From Rhodoferax sp. (lineage in GTDB: Bacteria; Pseudomonadota; Gammaproteobacteria; Burkholderiales; Burkholderiaceae_C): a stretch of DNA of 64,000 nucleotides. Each line of letters starts with the position of its first letter. Within the stretch, counting starts at the first letter, position 1. The notes beneath the pieces were generated by a model. It saw only the letters and a list, made by a program, of their open reading frames with translations, had not been told where the DNA came from and ran no database searches. Both the position numbers and the translations under genes were made by a program. Positions 44,988 to 52,114 of this stretch are shown here, piece after piece. The stretch lies in assembly GCA_024236015.1 (NCBI GenBank), contig JACKLK010000003.1:1-64000 (forward strand), written 5' to 3'.

Positions 44988-46151
44988 TCAGACTTGAACG
45001 GGTTTGCCAGGGGCCTCGGGTGGCGACCGCTGCGCCGCCAGCTTGCCGGACTTGATGTCGGCGTACCACAGCTCGTGGTGCTCGCGGGCCCAGTCCTCGC
45101 CGACATAACCGGTCTTCATCGCCTGGTAGGCGCCCCGCATGCCGATGGTGCCGATATAGATGTGGCCCAGGAACATCGCCATCATCAGCATCGCGGCCAC
45201 CGCGTGCAGCATGTGGGCGATCTGCATCGTGCCGCGTTCATACAGCAGGCCCGGCAGCAGCTTGTCGAGTACCAGTCCGGAGCCCACGACGATGGCGCCC
45301 AGCAGCAACACGCCGCCCCAGAACACGATTTTTTCGCCGGCGTTGAACCGGTGCGACGGCACCTCGTTGCCCGACAGCAGGCCACCGCCCTTGGCCAGCC
45401 AGGCCAGGTCTTCCTTGCTCGGCAGGTTGTCGCGCACGAAGGTCAGGAACACCACTACCAGCGACACCGCGAACAGCGGGCCGGCGAAATTGTGTGCCGT
45501 CTTGAGAACATGGGTCAGCCAGCCGAACAGGCTGGCGCCGATGATCGGCAGCAGGAAGAACTTGCCAAAGGCCATCACGATGCCGGAGACGGCCAGCACG
45601 ACGAAGGCGATCGCGTTGGCCCAGTGGGCGGAGCGCTCGAACGGCGTGAAGCGCTCGATGCGTCGGCCACCGCCCGCGTCGGCCTCGGCATGCCCGAGCC
45701 GGCCCTTGCCGACGAAGAACAGCGCAATGGCGCCAGCGACGATCAGCAGCAAGGCACCGCCGTAGGGAATGATCCACTGGTTGCGCACCTGGCGCCAGGC
45801 CTCGCCGGCATTGGTCCAGCGCGAACCCGGATACTGCACGAAAGGCTGGATCAGGTTGCCGGCCTCCGGCGCCTGGCTCCGGGGCAGGCTGCTGTAGCCG
45901 GTCACGCCCTGGCCCACCTGGCGCCACATCGGCGCGTTGTTGCCGGGCTGCACCGCGGCGCGCTGGGCGTTGGTCTGCTCGGCGTATCCGGGCTCGGCGC
46001 TCGCATCGGGCCGGACCTCGAAGATGTTCTGGCTCTGGATGCCGCCCGCACCCGCCGCCGCAGGGGCGGCCGGCGCAGTGGTGGACTGTGCCATCGCCAC
46101 GCCGATGCCGACATGGATCCACAGGGCCGCGGCACAAAGGGCTTTGATCAT
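44988..46151 (-). CDS. Formate dehydrogenase gamma subunit, cytochrome b556
   Basis: 387 aa. Membrane subunit that passes electrons from the periplasmic FdhAB unit to the quinone pool. It begins with a signal-like helix (MIKALCAAALWIHVGIGVAMA), then about 120 residues of periplasmic sequence that E. coli FdnI (217 aa) lacks, then a helix (PYGGALLLIVAGAIALFFVG). The cytochrome b core follows: FTPFERSAHWANAIAFVVLAVSG with a heme His, HVLKTAHNFAGPLFAV, MLHAVAAMLMMAMFLGHIYIG. Heme ligands should be His in helices 1 and 4. ATG 46151. Between a lipoprotein gene and the Ala-rich exported gene in one run. Confidence 0.9.
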   Translation of the reverse strand: MIKALCAAALWIHVGIGVAMAQSTTAPAAPAAAGAGGIQSQNIFEVRPDASAEPGYAEQTNAQRAAVQPGNNAPMWRQVGQGVTGYSSLPRSQAPEAGNLIQPFVQYPGSRWTNAGEAWRQVRNQWIIPYGGALLLIVAGAIALFFVGKGRLGHAEADAGGGRRIERFTPFERSAHWANAIAFVVLAVSGIVMAFGKFFLLPIIGASLFGWLTHVLKTAHNFAGPLFAVSLVVVFLTFVRDNLPSKEDLAWLAKGGGLLSGNEVPSHRFNAGEKIVFWGGVLLLGAIVVGSGLVLDKLLPGLLYERGTMQIAHMLHAVAAMLMMAMFLGHIYIGTIGMRGAYQAMKTGYVGEDWAREHHELWYADIKSGKLAAQRSPPEAPGKPVQV

Positions 46152-46167
46152 CGGGCGCTCCCGCGCG

Positions 46168-46392
46168 TCAGTTCTTGACGCCGTAATAGTCGTTCTGCCC
46201 CCGCTGGGTGCGGGTCTTGAGGTGCGACTCCCAGGCCGCCTTGTCACCGGCCATCCAGCCGGCGTCCATGTAGGGCTTGCCGGTGCCGGCATACGGCGCC
46301 TTGTCGCTGCGTGTCAGGCCGTGCGACTGCGGCTGTTCCGAACAGCCCACCATCGCCACGGCCAGGGCCGCCATCGCGAGTGCGTATTTCAT
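46168..46392 (-). CDS. Small putative lipoprotein in the formate dehydrogenase cluster
   Basis: 74 aa. Signal peptide with a lipobox at the N terminus (LAVAMVGC, Cys 17), then a polar mature part with SHGLTRSDKAPYAGTGKPYM and WESHLKTRTQRGQNDYYG. Start ATG 46392 overlaps the beta-subunit stop (ATGA), so expression is coupled to the enzyme. Family not recognised. Probably anchored in the outer leaflet of the inner membrane or in the outer membrane next to the complex; function unknown. Confidence 0.7.
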   Translation of the reverse strand: MKYALAMAALAVAMVGCSEQPQSHGLTRSDKAPYAGTGKPYMDAGWMAGDKAAWESHLKTRTQRGQNDYYGVKN

Positions 46393-47021
46393 GATTTCGT
46401 CCCCGTCGAGCTGGCGCCATTGGGCTGGCCCGCCTGCTTGGATCCGTAGGCCGTACCCCAGCCCCAGACTTCCGCACCCTTGCCGCGCATCACGACCCGG
46501 CTGCGGAAGATGTCGGCGACCACGTCGCCGTCGCCGGCGATCAAGGCCTTGGTCGAGCACATCTCGGCGCAGGCCGGCAACTTGCCTTCGGCCAGTCGGT
46601 TGCGCCCGTATTTCTCGAACTCGGCCTGGCTCCCGTGTTCTTCGGGGCCACCGGCGCAGAAGGTGCACTTGTCCATCTTGCCGCGCACACCGAAGGTGCC
46701 GGCCGAGGGGAACTGCGGCGCGCCGAACGGACAGGCGTACGAGCAGTATCCGCAACCGATGCAGACGTCCTTGTCGTGCAGCACCACGCCCTCGTCGGTG
46801 CGGTAGAAACAATCGACCGGGCATACCGCCATGCACGGCGCGTCGCTGCAGTGCATGCAGGCCACCGAGATCGACTTTTCGCCGGGCACGCCGTCATTGA
46901 GCGTGACCACGCGGCGCCGGTTGACGCCCCACGGGATCTCGTGTTCGTTCTTGCAGGCCGTCACGCAGCCGTTGCATTCGATGCAACGCTCTGCGTCACA
47001 GACAAACTTCATTCGCGCCAT
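46389..47021 (-). CDS. Formate dehydrogenase beta subunit, four [4Fe-4S] ferredoxin
   Basis: 210 aa. Electron-transfer subunit with four ferredoxin-type clusters: ERCIECNGCVTACKNEHEIP, CMHCSDAPCMAVCPVD, DKDVCIGCGYCSYACPFG and the CTFCAGG plus CAEMC segment. It lacks the C-terminal membrane helix of E. coli FdnH/FdoH (about 294 aa), so attachment must come from the gamma subunit. ATG 47021 (MARMKFVCDAERC); a second ATG three codons later is possible. Stop overlaps the lipoprotein start. Confidence 0.95.
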   Translation of the reverse strand: MARMKFVCDAERCIECNGCVTACKNEHEIPWGVNRRRVVTLNDGVPGEKSISVACMHCSDAPCMAVCPVDCFYRTDEGVVLHDKDVCIGCGYCSYACPFGAPQFPSAGTFGVRGKMDKCTFCAGGPEEHGSQAEFEKYGRNRLAEGKLPACAEMCSTKALIAGDGDVVADIFRSRVVMRGKGAEVWGWGTAYGSKQAGQPNGASSTGTKS

Positions 47022-47070
47022 GGTTGTCTCCTGTTTTCCGGGACGATTGCCATCAACTGAGCAGAATCGA

Positions 47071-50031
47071 TCACGCCGATTCGATGTTGCAGACCGTGGT
47101 CTTGGTCTCCTGCATCATCGTCACGCTGTCGTAGCCGTAGGTGGTCGCGGTGTTGACCGCTTCGCCGCGCACGATGGGCGCCGCGCCATTGGGGTAGTAG
47201 GCGAGCATGTCGGCTCCCTGCCAGCGGCCCGAGAAGTGGAACGGCAGGAACACCGTGTCGGGACCGACCCGTTCGGTGACCAGTGCCTGCACGTTGAGCC
47301 GCGCACCGGTCGGCGTCGACACCCAGGCCCGGCCGCCGTTGCGAATGCCCTTGGCCGCCGCAACCGCGGGGTTGATCTCGACGAACATCTCCTGCTGCAA
47401 CTCGGCCAGCCAGGGATTGGAGCGGGTCTCCTCGCCGCCGCCCTCGTATTCGACCAGCCGACCCGAGGTCATCACGAGCGGGAATTTCTCGTGCACCTTG
47501 TCGGCGATGTTCTTGTCCTGCACGGTCTTGTACAGCGTGGGCAGGCGCCAGAACGCCTTCTTGTCGGCATGGGTCGGGTACTTGACCTGCAGGTCGAGGC
47601 GGTTGCCGTACAGCGGCTCGCGGTGCTGCGGAATCGCATCGGGAAAATTCCAGACCACGGCGCGCGCCTTGGCATTGCCGAACGGATGGCAACCGTGGTT
47701 CTGGATGAACACCCGGATCATGCCGCCCGAGGGGTCCGTCTTCCAGTTCTTGCCCTGCGCCGCCGCCTTCTCGGGCTCGGTCAGCTCGTCCCACCAGCCC
47801 AGCTTCTTGAGCAGCACATGGTCGAGTTCGGGATATCCCGTCGTGATGTCCGCGCCCAGCGAGTGCGATCCGTCCTCGGCCAGCAGGTTGACCCCGTCGC
47901 GCTCGACGCCGAAGTTCGCACGGAAGTTGCCGCCCCCGTCCATCACGGTGCGCGAGGTGTCGTACAGGTTGGCACTGCCAGGGTGTTTGAGCGAGGGATT
48001 GCCCCAGCACGGCCAGGGCAGGCCGAAGTAGTCGCCGGTGCAGTCGTAGCCGGTTTCCTTGTCCTTGCCGGGTTTGGCCTTGAGCGTCTTGGGATCGAAC
48101 AGGTGCATGTTGCGCATGTGCGCCTTGAGCCGCTCCGGGCTCTGGCCGGTGTAGCCGATGGTCCAGACGCACTTGTTGATCTCGCGCAGGATGTCCTCGA
48201 CCACCGGCTCGTCCATGCCGCCGACCTTCTGCATCTGGTAGTTCTTCGACAGTTCGGCGGCAAACCCGAGCTTGCCCGCGAGCTGGTGCATGATCATGTG
48301 GTCGCTGCGGCTCTCCCACAGCGGCTCGATGACCTTCTCGCGCCACTGGATCGACCGGTTCGATGCCGTCACCGAACCGCTGGTCTCGAACTGCGTGGCC
48401 GCCGGCAGCAGGTAGACCGCGCGGTTGGGATTGACCGTGCCGCCCGACGACGGCATCGCCGCCATCGACGCGGTGGCGGACGGATACGGATCGACGACGA
48501 CCAGCAGGTCGAGCTTGTCCATCGCCTGCTTCATCTCCAGGCCGCGGGACTGCGAATTCGGCGCATGGCCCCAGAAGAACACGGCGCGCAGGTTGGAGTC
48601 CTGGTCGATCAGTTCATTGTTCTCCAGCACGCCGTCGATCCAGCGCGACACCGTGATGCCCGGCTTGCTCATCATCGCCGGCGACGCGAACCGGTCGCGG
48701 ATCCATTCGAAGTCGACGCCCCAGGTGTTCGCGAAATGTTTCCACGAGCCTTCGGCGATGCCGTAATAACCCGGCAGCGAGTCGGGGTTCGGGCCGACGT
48801 CGGTGGCGCCTTGCACGTTGTCGTGGCCGCGGAAGATGTTGGCGCCGCCGCCCGACTTGCCGATGTTGCCCAGCGCCAGCTGCAGGATGCACGATGCGCG
48901 CACCATCGCATTGCCCACCGTGTGCTGCGTCTGGCCCATGCACCAGACGATGGTGCCCGGACGGTTCTCGTTGAGCATGGTCGCCACGCGCAGCATCTGC
49001 TCTTCCTTGACGCCGCAGGCCTCTTCGACCTTGTCGGGTGTCCACTTGGCCAGCACGTCCTCGCGCACCTTGTCCATGCCGTAGACACGGTCGTTGATGT
49101 ATTTCTTGTCTTCCCAGCCGTTCTTGAAGATGTGGAACAGCAGGCCGAACAGGAACGGGATGTCCGAACCCGAACGGATGCGCACGTATTCGTCCGACTT
49201 GGCGGCCGTGCGCGTGAAGCGCGGGTCGACGACGATCATCTTGCAGCCGGTCTCCTTGGCATGGAGCATGTGCAACATGCTCACCGGATGCGCCTCGGCG
49301 GCATTGGAGCCGATGTACAACGCGACCTTGCTGTTGCGCATGTCGTTGTAGCTGTTGGTCATGGCGCCGTAACCCCAGGTGTTGGCGACACCGGCCACCG
49401 TCGTGGAGTGGCAGATGCGCGCCTGGTGGTCGCAGTTGTTGCTGCCCCAGAAACTCACGAACTTGCGAAAGAGATAGGCCTGCTCGTTGTTGTGCTTGGA
49501 CGAACCGACCCAGTACACCGCGTCGGGGCCGCTGGCCTTGCGCAGCTCGAGCAACCGCGCGCTGATCTCGCTCAGCGCGGTGTCCCAGGAAATGCGCTGG
49601 TACTTGCCATCGACCAGTTTCATCGGATAACGCAGCCGGTATTCGCCATGGCCGTGCTCGCGCAAGGCCGCGCCCTTGGCGCAATGCGCACCCAGGTTGA
49701 TCGGCGATTCGAACACCGGCTCCTGCCGCACCCAGACACCGTTCTCGACGACCGCATCCACGGCACAACCCACCGAGCAATGGGTGCACACCGTGCGCCG
49801 GACCTCGATCTTGCCGGTGCCGATGGCGGGCGCGCCGGTTGCCGCCTGAGCCTTCTTCACCAGCGTCAGCTGCGACGCCGCCAGCCCGACACCGACGCCC
49901 AGGCCGGAGCGGCGCAAGAACGCACGCCGGTCGATGGTCGGCAAGGCCTGGGAAAGGCCACGCCGCAGGCTGTGCACCAGGGGGGCACGGGCCGCGGATT
50001 CGGAAGACGCTGTTTTTCTGGTCAACAACAT
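47071..50031 (-). CDS. Formate dehydrogenase alpha subunit, Tat-exported, Cys type
   Basis: 986 aa. Catalytic subunit oxidising formate to CO2 in the periplasm. A Tat motif lies at 35-42 (DRRAFLRRSG) after an unusually long 34-residue leader, then a hydrophobic stretch and AQA. The proximal [4Fe-4S] cluster is C82, C85, C89 and C117 (VCTHCSVGC). The bis-MGD ligand is C207 in DHQARICHSTTV, with H208 next to it, where E. coli FdnG has selenocysteine, so no UGA readthrough is needed. Length and the C-terminal GRLVEYEGGGEETRSNPWLAEL agree with FdnG/FdoG. ATG 50031. Follows the Tat target gene at 50066-50275 in the same operon. Confidence 0.95.
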   Translation of the reverse strand: MLLTRKTASSESAARAPLVHSLRRGLSQALPTIDRRAFLRRSGLGVGVGLAASQLTLVKKAQAATGAPAIGTGKIEVRRTVCTHCSVGCAVDAVVENGVWVRQEPVFESPINLGAHCAKGAALREHGHGEYRLRYPMKLVDGKYQRISWDTALSEISARLLELRKASGPDAVYWVGSSKHNNEQAYLFRKFVSFWGSNNCDHQARICHSTTVAGVANTWGYGAMTNSYNDMRNSKVALYIGSNAAEAHPVSMLHMLHAKETGCKMIVVDPRFTRTAAKSDEYVRIRSGSDIPFLFGLLFHIFKNGWEDKKYINDRVYGMDKVREDVLAKWTPDKVEEACGVKEEQMLRVATMLNENRPGTIVWCMGQTQHTVGNAMVRASCILQLALGNIGKSGGGANIFRGHDNVQGATDVGPNPDSLPGYYGIAEGSWKHFANTWGVDFEWIRDRFASPAMMSKPGITVSRWIDGVLENNELIDQDSNLRAVFFWGHAPNSQSRGLEMKQAMDKLDLLVVVDPYPSATASMAAMPSSGGTVNPNRAVYLLPAATQFETSGSVTASNRSIQWREKVIEPLWESRSDHMIMHQLAGKLGFAAELSKNYQMQKVGGMDEPVVEDILREINKCVWTIGYTGQSPERLKAHMRNMHLFDPKTLKAKPGKDKETGYDCTGDYFGLPWPCWGNPSLKHPGSANLYDTSRTVMDGGGNFRANFGVERDGVNLLAEDGSHSLGADITTGYPELDHVLLKKLGWWDELTEPEKAAAQGKNWKTDPSGGMIRVFIQNHGCHPFGNAKARAVVWNFPDAIPQHREPLYGNRLDLQVKYPTHADKKAFWRLPTLYKTVQDKNIADKVHEKFPLVMTSGRLVEYEGGGEETRSNPWLAELQQEMFVEINPAVAAAKGIRNGGRAWVSTPTGARLNVQALVTERVGPDTVFLPFHFSGRWQGADMLAYYPNGAAPIVRGEAVNTATTYGYDSVTMMQETKTTVCNIESA

Positions 50032-50065
50032 GGAACTCTCCAAAGTCGGGGGCAACCCGCGGGCA

Positions 50066-50275
50066 TCAGACCCGGGTGGTCTTGTAATACTGCTTGACGT
50101 GATCGCTGAGGGTGTAGCCACCGCCACGCTGCGGCGCGGGCCTGGGTGGCGCGGCCGCGGCGTCGGCCTGGGGAGATCGCGAGGGCAACATCGCGGCGAC
50201 TGCGGCCACCGCGCCGGCGGCACCGGCGCCGGCGAACATGGTGCGCCTCGACAGTCGGGTCGGGGATTGACTCAT
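50066..50275 (-). CDS. Formate dehydrogenase region TAT target protein
   Basis: 69 aa. A twin-arginine signal (TRLSRRTMFAGAGAAGAVAA) occupies the first half. The mature remainder is short and ends with SDHVKQYYKTTRV, the signature of the TIGR02811-type proteins always found beside fdnG/fdoG-like genes in Proteobacteria. Role unproven; probably a small assembly partner. ATG 50275. It is the first gene of the operon behind the sigma-54 promoter at 50452-50468, leaving a leader of about 165 nt. Confidence 0.88.
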   Translation of the reverse strand: MSQSPTRLSRRTMFAGAGAAGAVAAVAAMLPSRSPQADAAAAPPRPAPQRGGGYTLSDHVKQYYKTTRV

Positions 50276-50451
50276 GGGTGTCTCCTGTGCGGGCCCGGCA
50301 CCGGCCGGGCAAAAGCATCAACGAACCGACACCAGTTTAGGCCTGTGCGCGCCGCTTTGCACGCACGGGAATACCCGCGCATGCCATAGTTGGCCCCAGG
50401 CAGCGACACTCGGCGAAAGACCGACCGGACACACCCAGACCCGCAATCACG

Positions 50452-50468
50452 ACGCATGAACCATGCCA
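50452..50468 (-). promoter_or_regulatory. Sigma-54 (-24/-12) promoter of the periplasmic formate dehydrogenase operon
   Basis: On the minus strand the sequence is TGGCATGGTTCATGCGT, against consensus TGGCACG-N4-TTGCA/T. The GG and GC elements are exactly 10 bp apart, as sigma-54 requires. It faces the TAT target gene and the alpha subunit. The gene on the other side encodes a sigma-54 activator, and two enhancer-like dyads lie upstream. Confidence 0.65.
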
Positions 50469-50542
50469 TCGAACCCAGACCCGACCATCCCCAATCAAAT
50501 CAACGCACTGAACATCGGCTCTCGGCATGACTGCCAGGCGAT

Positions 50543-50581
50543 GCGTCAATCTGGCGCAAGCCGTGCGACAGTCTGTCGCAG
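50543..50581. promoter_or_regulatory. Tandem 17-bp dyads, probable enhancer sites for the NtrC-type regulator
   Basis: TGCGACAG-T-CTGTCGCA (50565-50581) is a perfect 8-1-8 palindrome. TGCGTCAATCTGGCGCA (50543-50559) matches it at 14 of 17 positions. The centres are 22 bp apart, two helical turns, and lie about 85-110 bp upstream of the -24 element of the formate dehydrogenase promoter, on its far side from the operon. This is the textbook arrangement of a bacterial enhancer. The rest of the 50276-50716 intergenic stretch has no gene I can support. Confidence 0.6.
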
Positions 50582-50716
50582 CGATTGGCCTCACCGTCGG
50601 CGTCGGGCGGATCGGGCCGGGCAGGCTCCGCGTGTTGCAAACGCGACAAATCCCGAGTACCCGATCAAATCCCTGGGGCATGCCCGCGCCATGACGCGGT
50701 CGCACGCCGAGCGGCC

Positions 50717-52114
50717 ATGAACCATGCCCGCCTGCCGACCCCGCCGGAGCGCGCCCGGGACAGCTGGCCCCTGTGGTCGATCCTGGTGGTGGACGACGAG
50801 CCGGGCATGCGCAACTTCCTGGTCAAGAGCCTGCTGCCGCGTTGCAGCGCGGTGCTCGAAGCAGACAGCGCCGAGGCCGGCGACGCGATCCTGCGCGACG
50901 CCCATGTCGACCTGATCATCCTGGACATCGCGCTGCCCGGGCGCAACGGCGTCGGCTGGCTGAAGGACCTGCGCGAACAGGGTTTCACCGGGCAGGTGAT
51001 CCTGATCACCGCCTTTGCGGACCTCGACACCGCCATCGAAGCCTTGCGCGCCGGCGCATCGGACTTCATCCTCAAGCCGTTCCGGGTGCCGCAGATCCTC
51101 AACGCCATCCAGCACTGCTACGAAACCTCCCGCCTGGCACGCGAGAACTTCGTGCTGCGCCATACCTTGTCGAACCGCCAGGAGACCGCGGCCGGATTCA
51201 TCGGCCGCTCGCCGCTGATGCGCGAGCTGTCGCAATCGCTGGCCCGCATCGCCGCGGTCAACAGCACCGTGCTGATCCACGGCGAATCGGGTACCGGCAA
51301 GGAGCTGGCGGCCCGCGCACTGCACGACCTGAGTCCCCGCGCCCACGGACCCTTCGTGCCGGTCAACTGCGCCGCGATCTCGCCCGAGCTGATGGAGGTC
51401 GAACTGTTCGGCCATGCCAAGGGTGCGTTCACCGGCGCCACCAAGGCGCGCGACGGCTTGTTCTACTACGCCCAGGGTGGCAGCCTGTTCCTGGACGAGG
51501 TCGCCGACCTGCCGTTGCCGGTGCAGGCCCTGCTGCTGCGTGCACTGGAAGATCGCATGATCCGGCCGGTGGGGGGCGAGAAGCAGTTGCCGGTGAACGT
51601 GCGCATCATCGCGGCGACCAACCGCTCCCTGACCCAGGCGGTCGACGCCGGCAGCTTTCGCAAGGATCTGTATTACCGGCTGCAGGTGGTCGAGGTCACT
51701 TTGCCCGCACTGCGCCAGCACAAGGAGGACATCGGCGCGCTGGTCGACTATTTCGTGCAGCGCCTGGCGCCGCTGCTGGGTGTCGAGCCGCTGCAGATCA
51801 CGGCGGCCGACCTGGCCTACCTGAACCAGTACGACTGGCCCGGCAACGTGCGCGAACTGCGCAACCTGATCGAACGTTCGCTGATCCTGGGCTCGCTCAA
51901 CGTGTCGGCGCTGTATTCGGTGGGCCAGGCCCGACCGGCAGCGGCGACGTCCGCAGCGGCGCCGGCGGCCCCGACCGACCTGCAGACACTGGAGAAGCAG
52001 CACATCCTGGCCGTGCTCGAGTCCGTGCACGGCGACAAGGCCCAGGCGGCGCAGCTGCTGGGCATATCCCGGCGCACCCTCGAGCGCCGCTGCGCCGAAT
52101 GGGCACCACCGTGA
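50717..52114 (+). CDS. NtrC-family sigma-54-dependent response regulator
   Basis: 465 aa. N-terminal receiver (about 20-140) with phospho-acceptor D70 (LIILDIALPG), acidic pocket D26 D27 and the conserved Lys in FILKPFR. AAA+ domain (about 160-390) with Walker A HGESGTGKEL, the sigma-54 contact loop GAFTGA (236-241) and Walker B GGSLFLDEVADLP. C-terminal Fis-type helix-turn-helix (AAQLLGISRRTLERRC). ATG 50717 (MNHARLPTPP). Overlaps the kinase gene by 16 bp. It faces away from the formate dehydrogenase promoter that it is likely to activate. The ligand or signal comes from the kinase. Confidence 0.93.
   Translation: MNHARLPTPPERARDSWPLWSILVVDDEPGMRNFLVKSLLPRCSAVLEADSAEAGDAILRDAHVDLIILDIALPGRNGVGWLKDLREQGFTGQVILITAFADLDTAIEALRAGASDFILKPFRVPQILNAIQHCYETSRLARENFVLRHTLSNRQETAAGFIGRSPLMRELSQSLARIAAVNSTVLIHGESGTGKELAARALHDLSPRAHGPFVPVNCAAISPELMEVELFGHAKGAFTGATKARDGLFYYAQGGSLFLDEVADLPLPVQALLLRALEDRMIRPVGGEKQLPVNVRIIAATNRSLTQAVDAGSFRKDLYYRLQVVEVTLPALRQHKEDIGALVDYFVQRLAPLLGVEPLQITAADLAYLNQYDWPGNVRELRNLIERSLILGSLNVSALYSVGQARPAAATSAAAPAAPTDLQTLEKQHILAVLESVHGDKAQAAQLLGISRRTLERRCAEWAPP

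Noticed and set aside
49409..49411. Possible selenocysteine (UGA) at the active site of the periplasmic formate dehydrogenase
   Set aside because: The codon at the metal-ligand position encodes Cys (ARICHST), and the frame is open throughout.
46831..50097. 1088-codon plus-strand open frame opposite the formate dehydrogenase alpha subunit
   Set aside because: Shadow frame; no domain, and the opposite strand has all FDH motifs.
50337..50705. 122-codon minus-strand ORF in the regulator-fdh intergenic region
   Set aside because: It covers the sigma-54 promoter and the enhancer dyads and has no recognisable domain.
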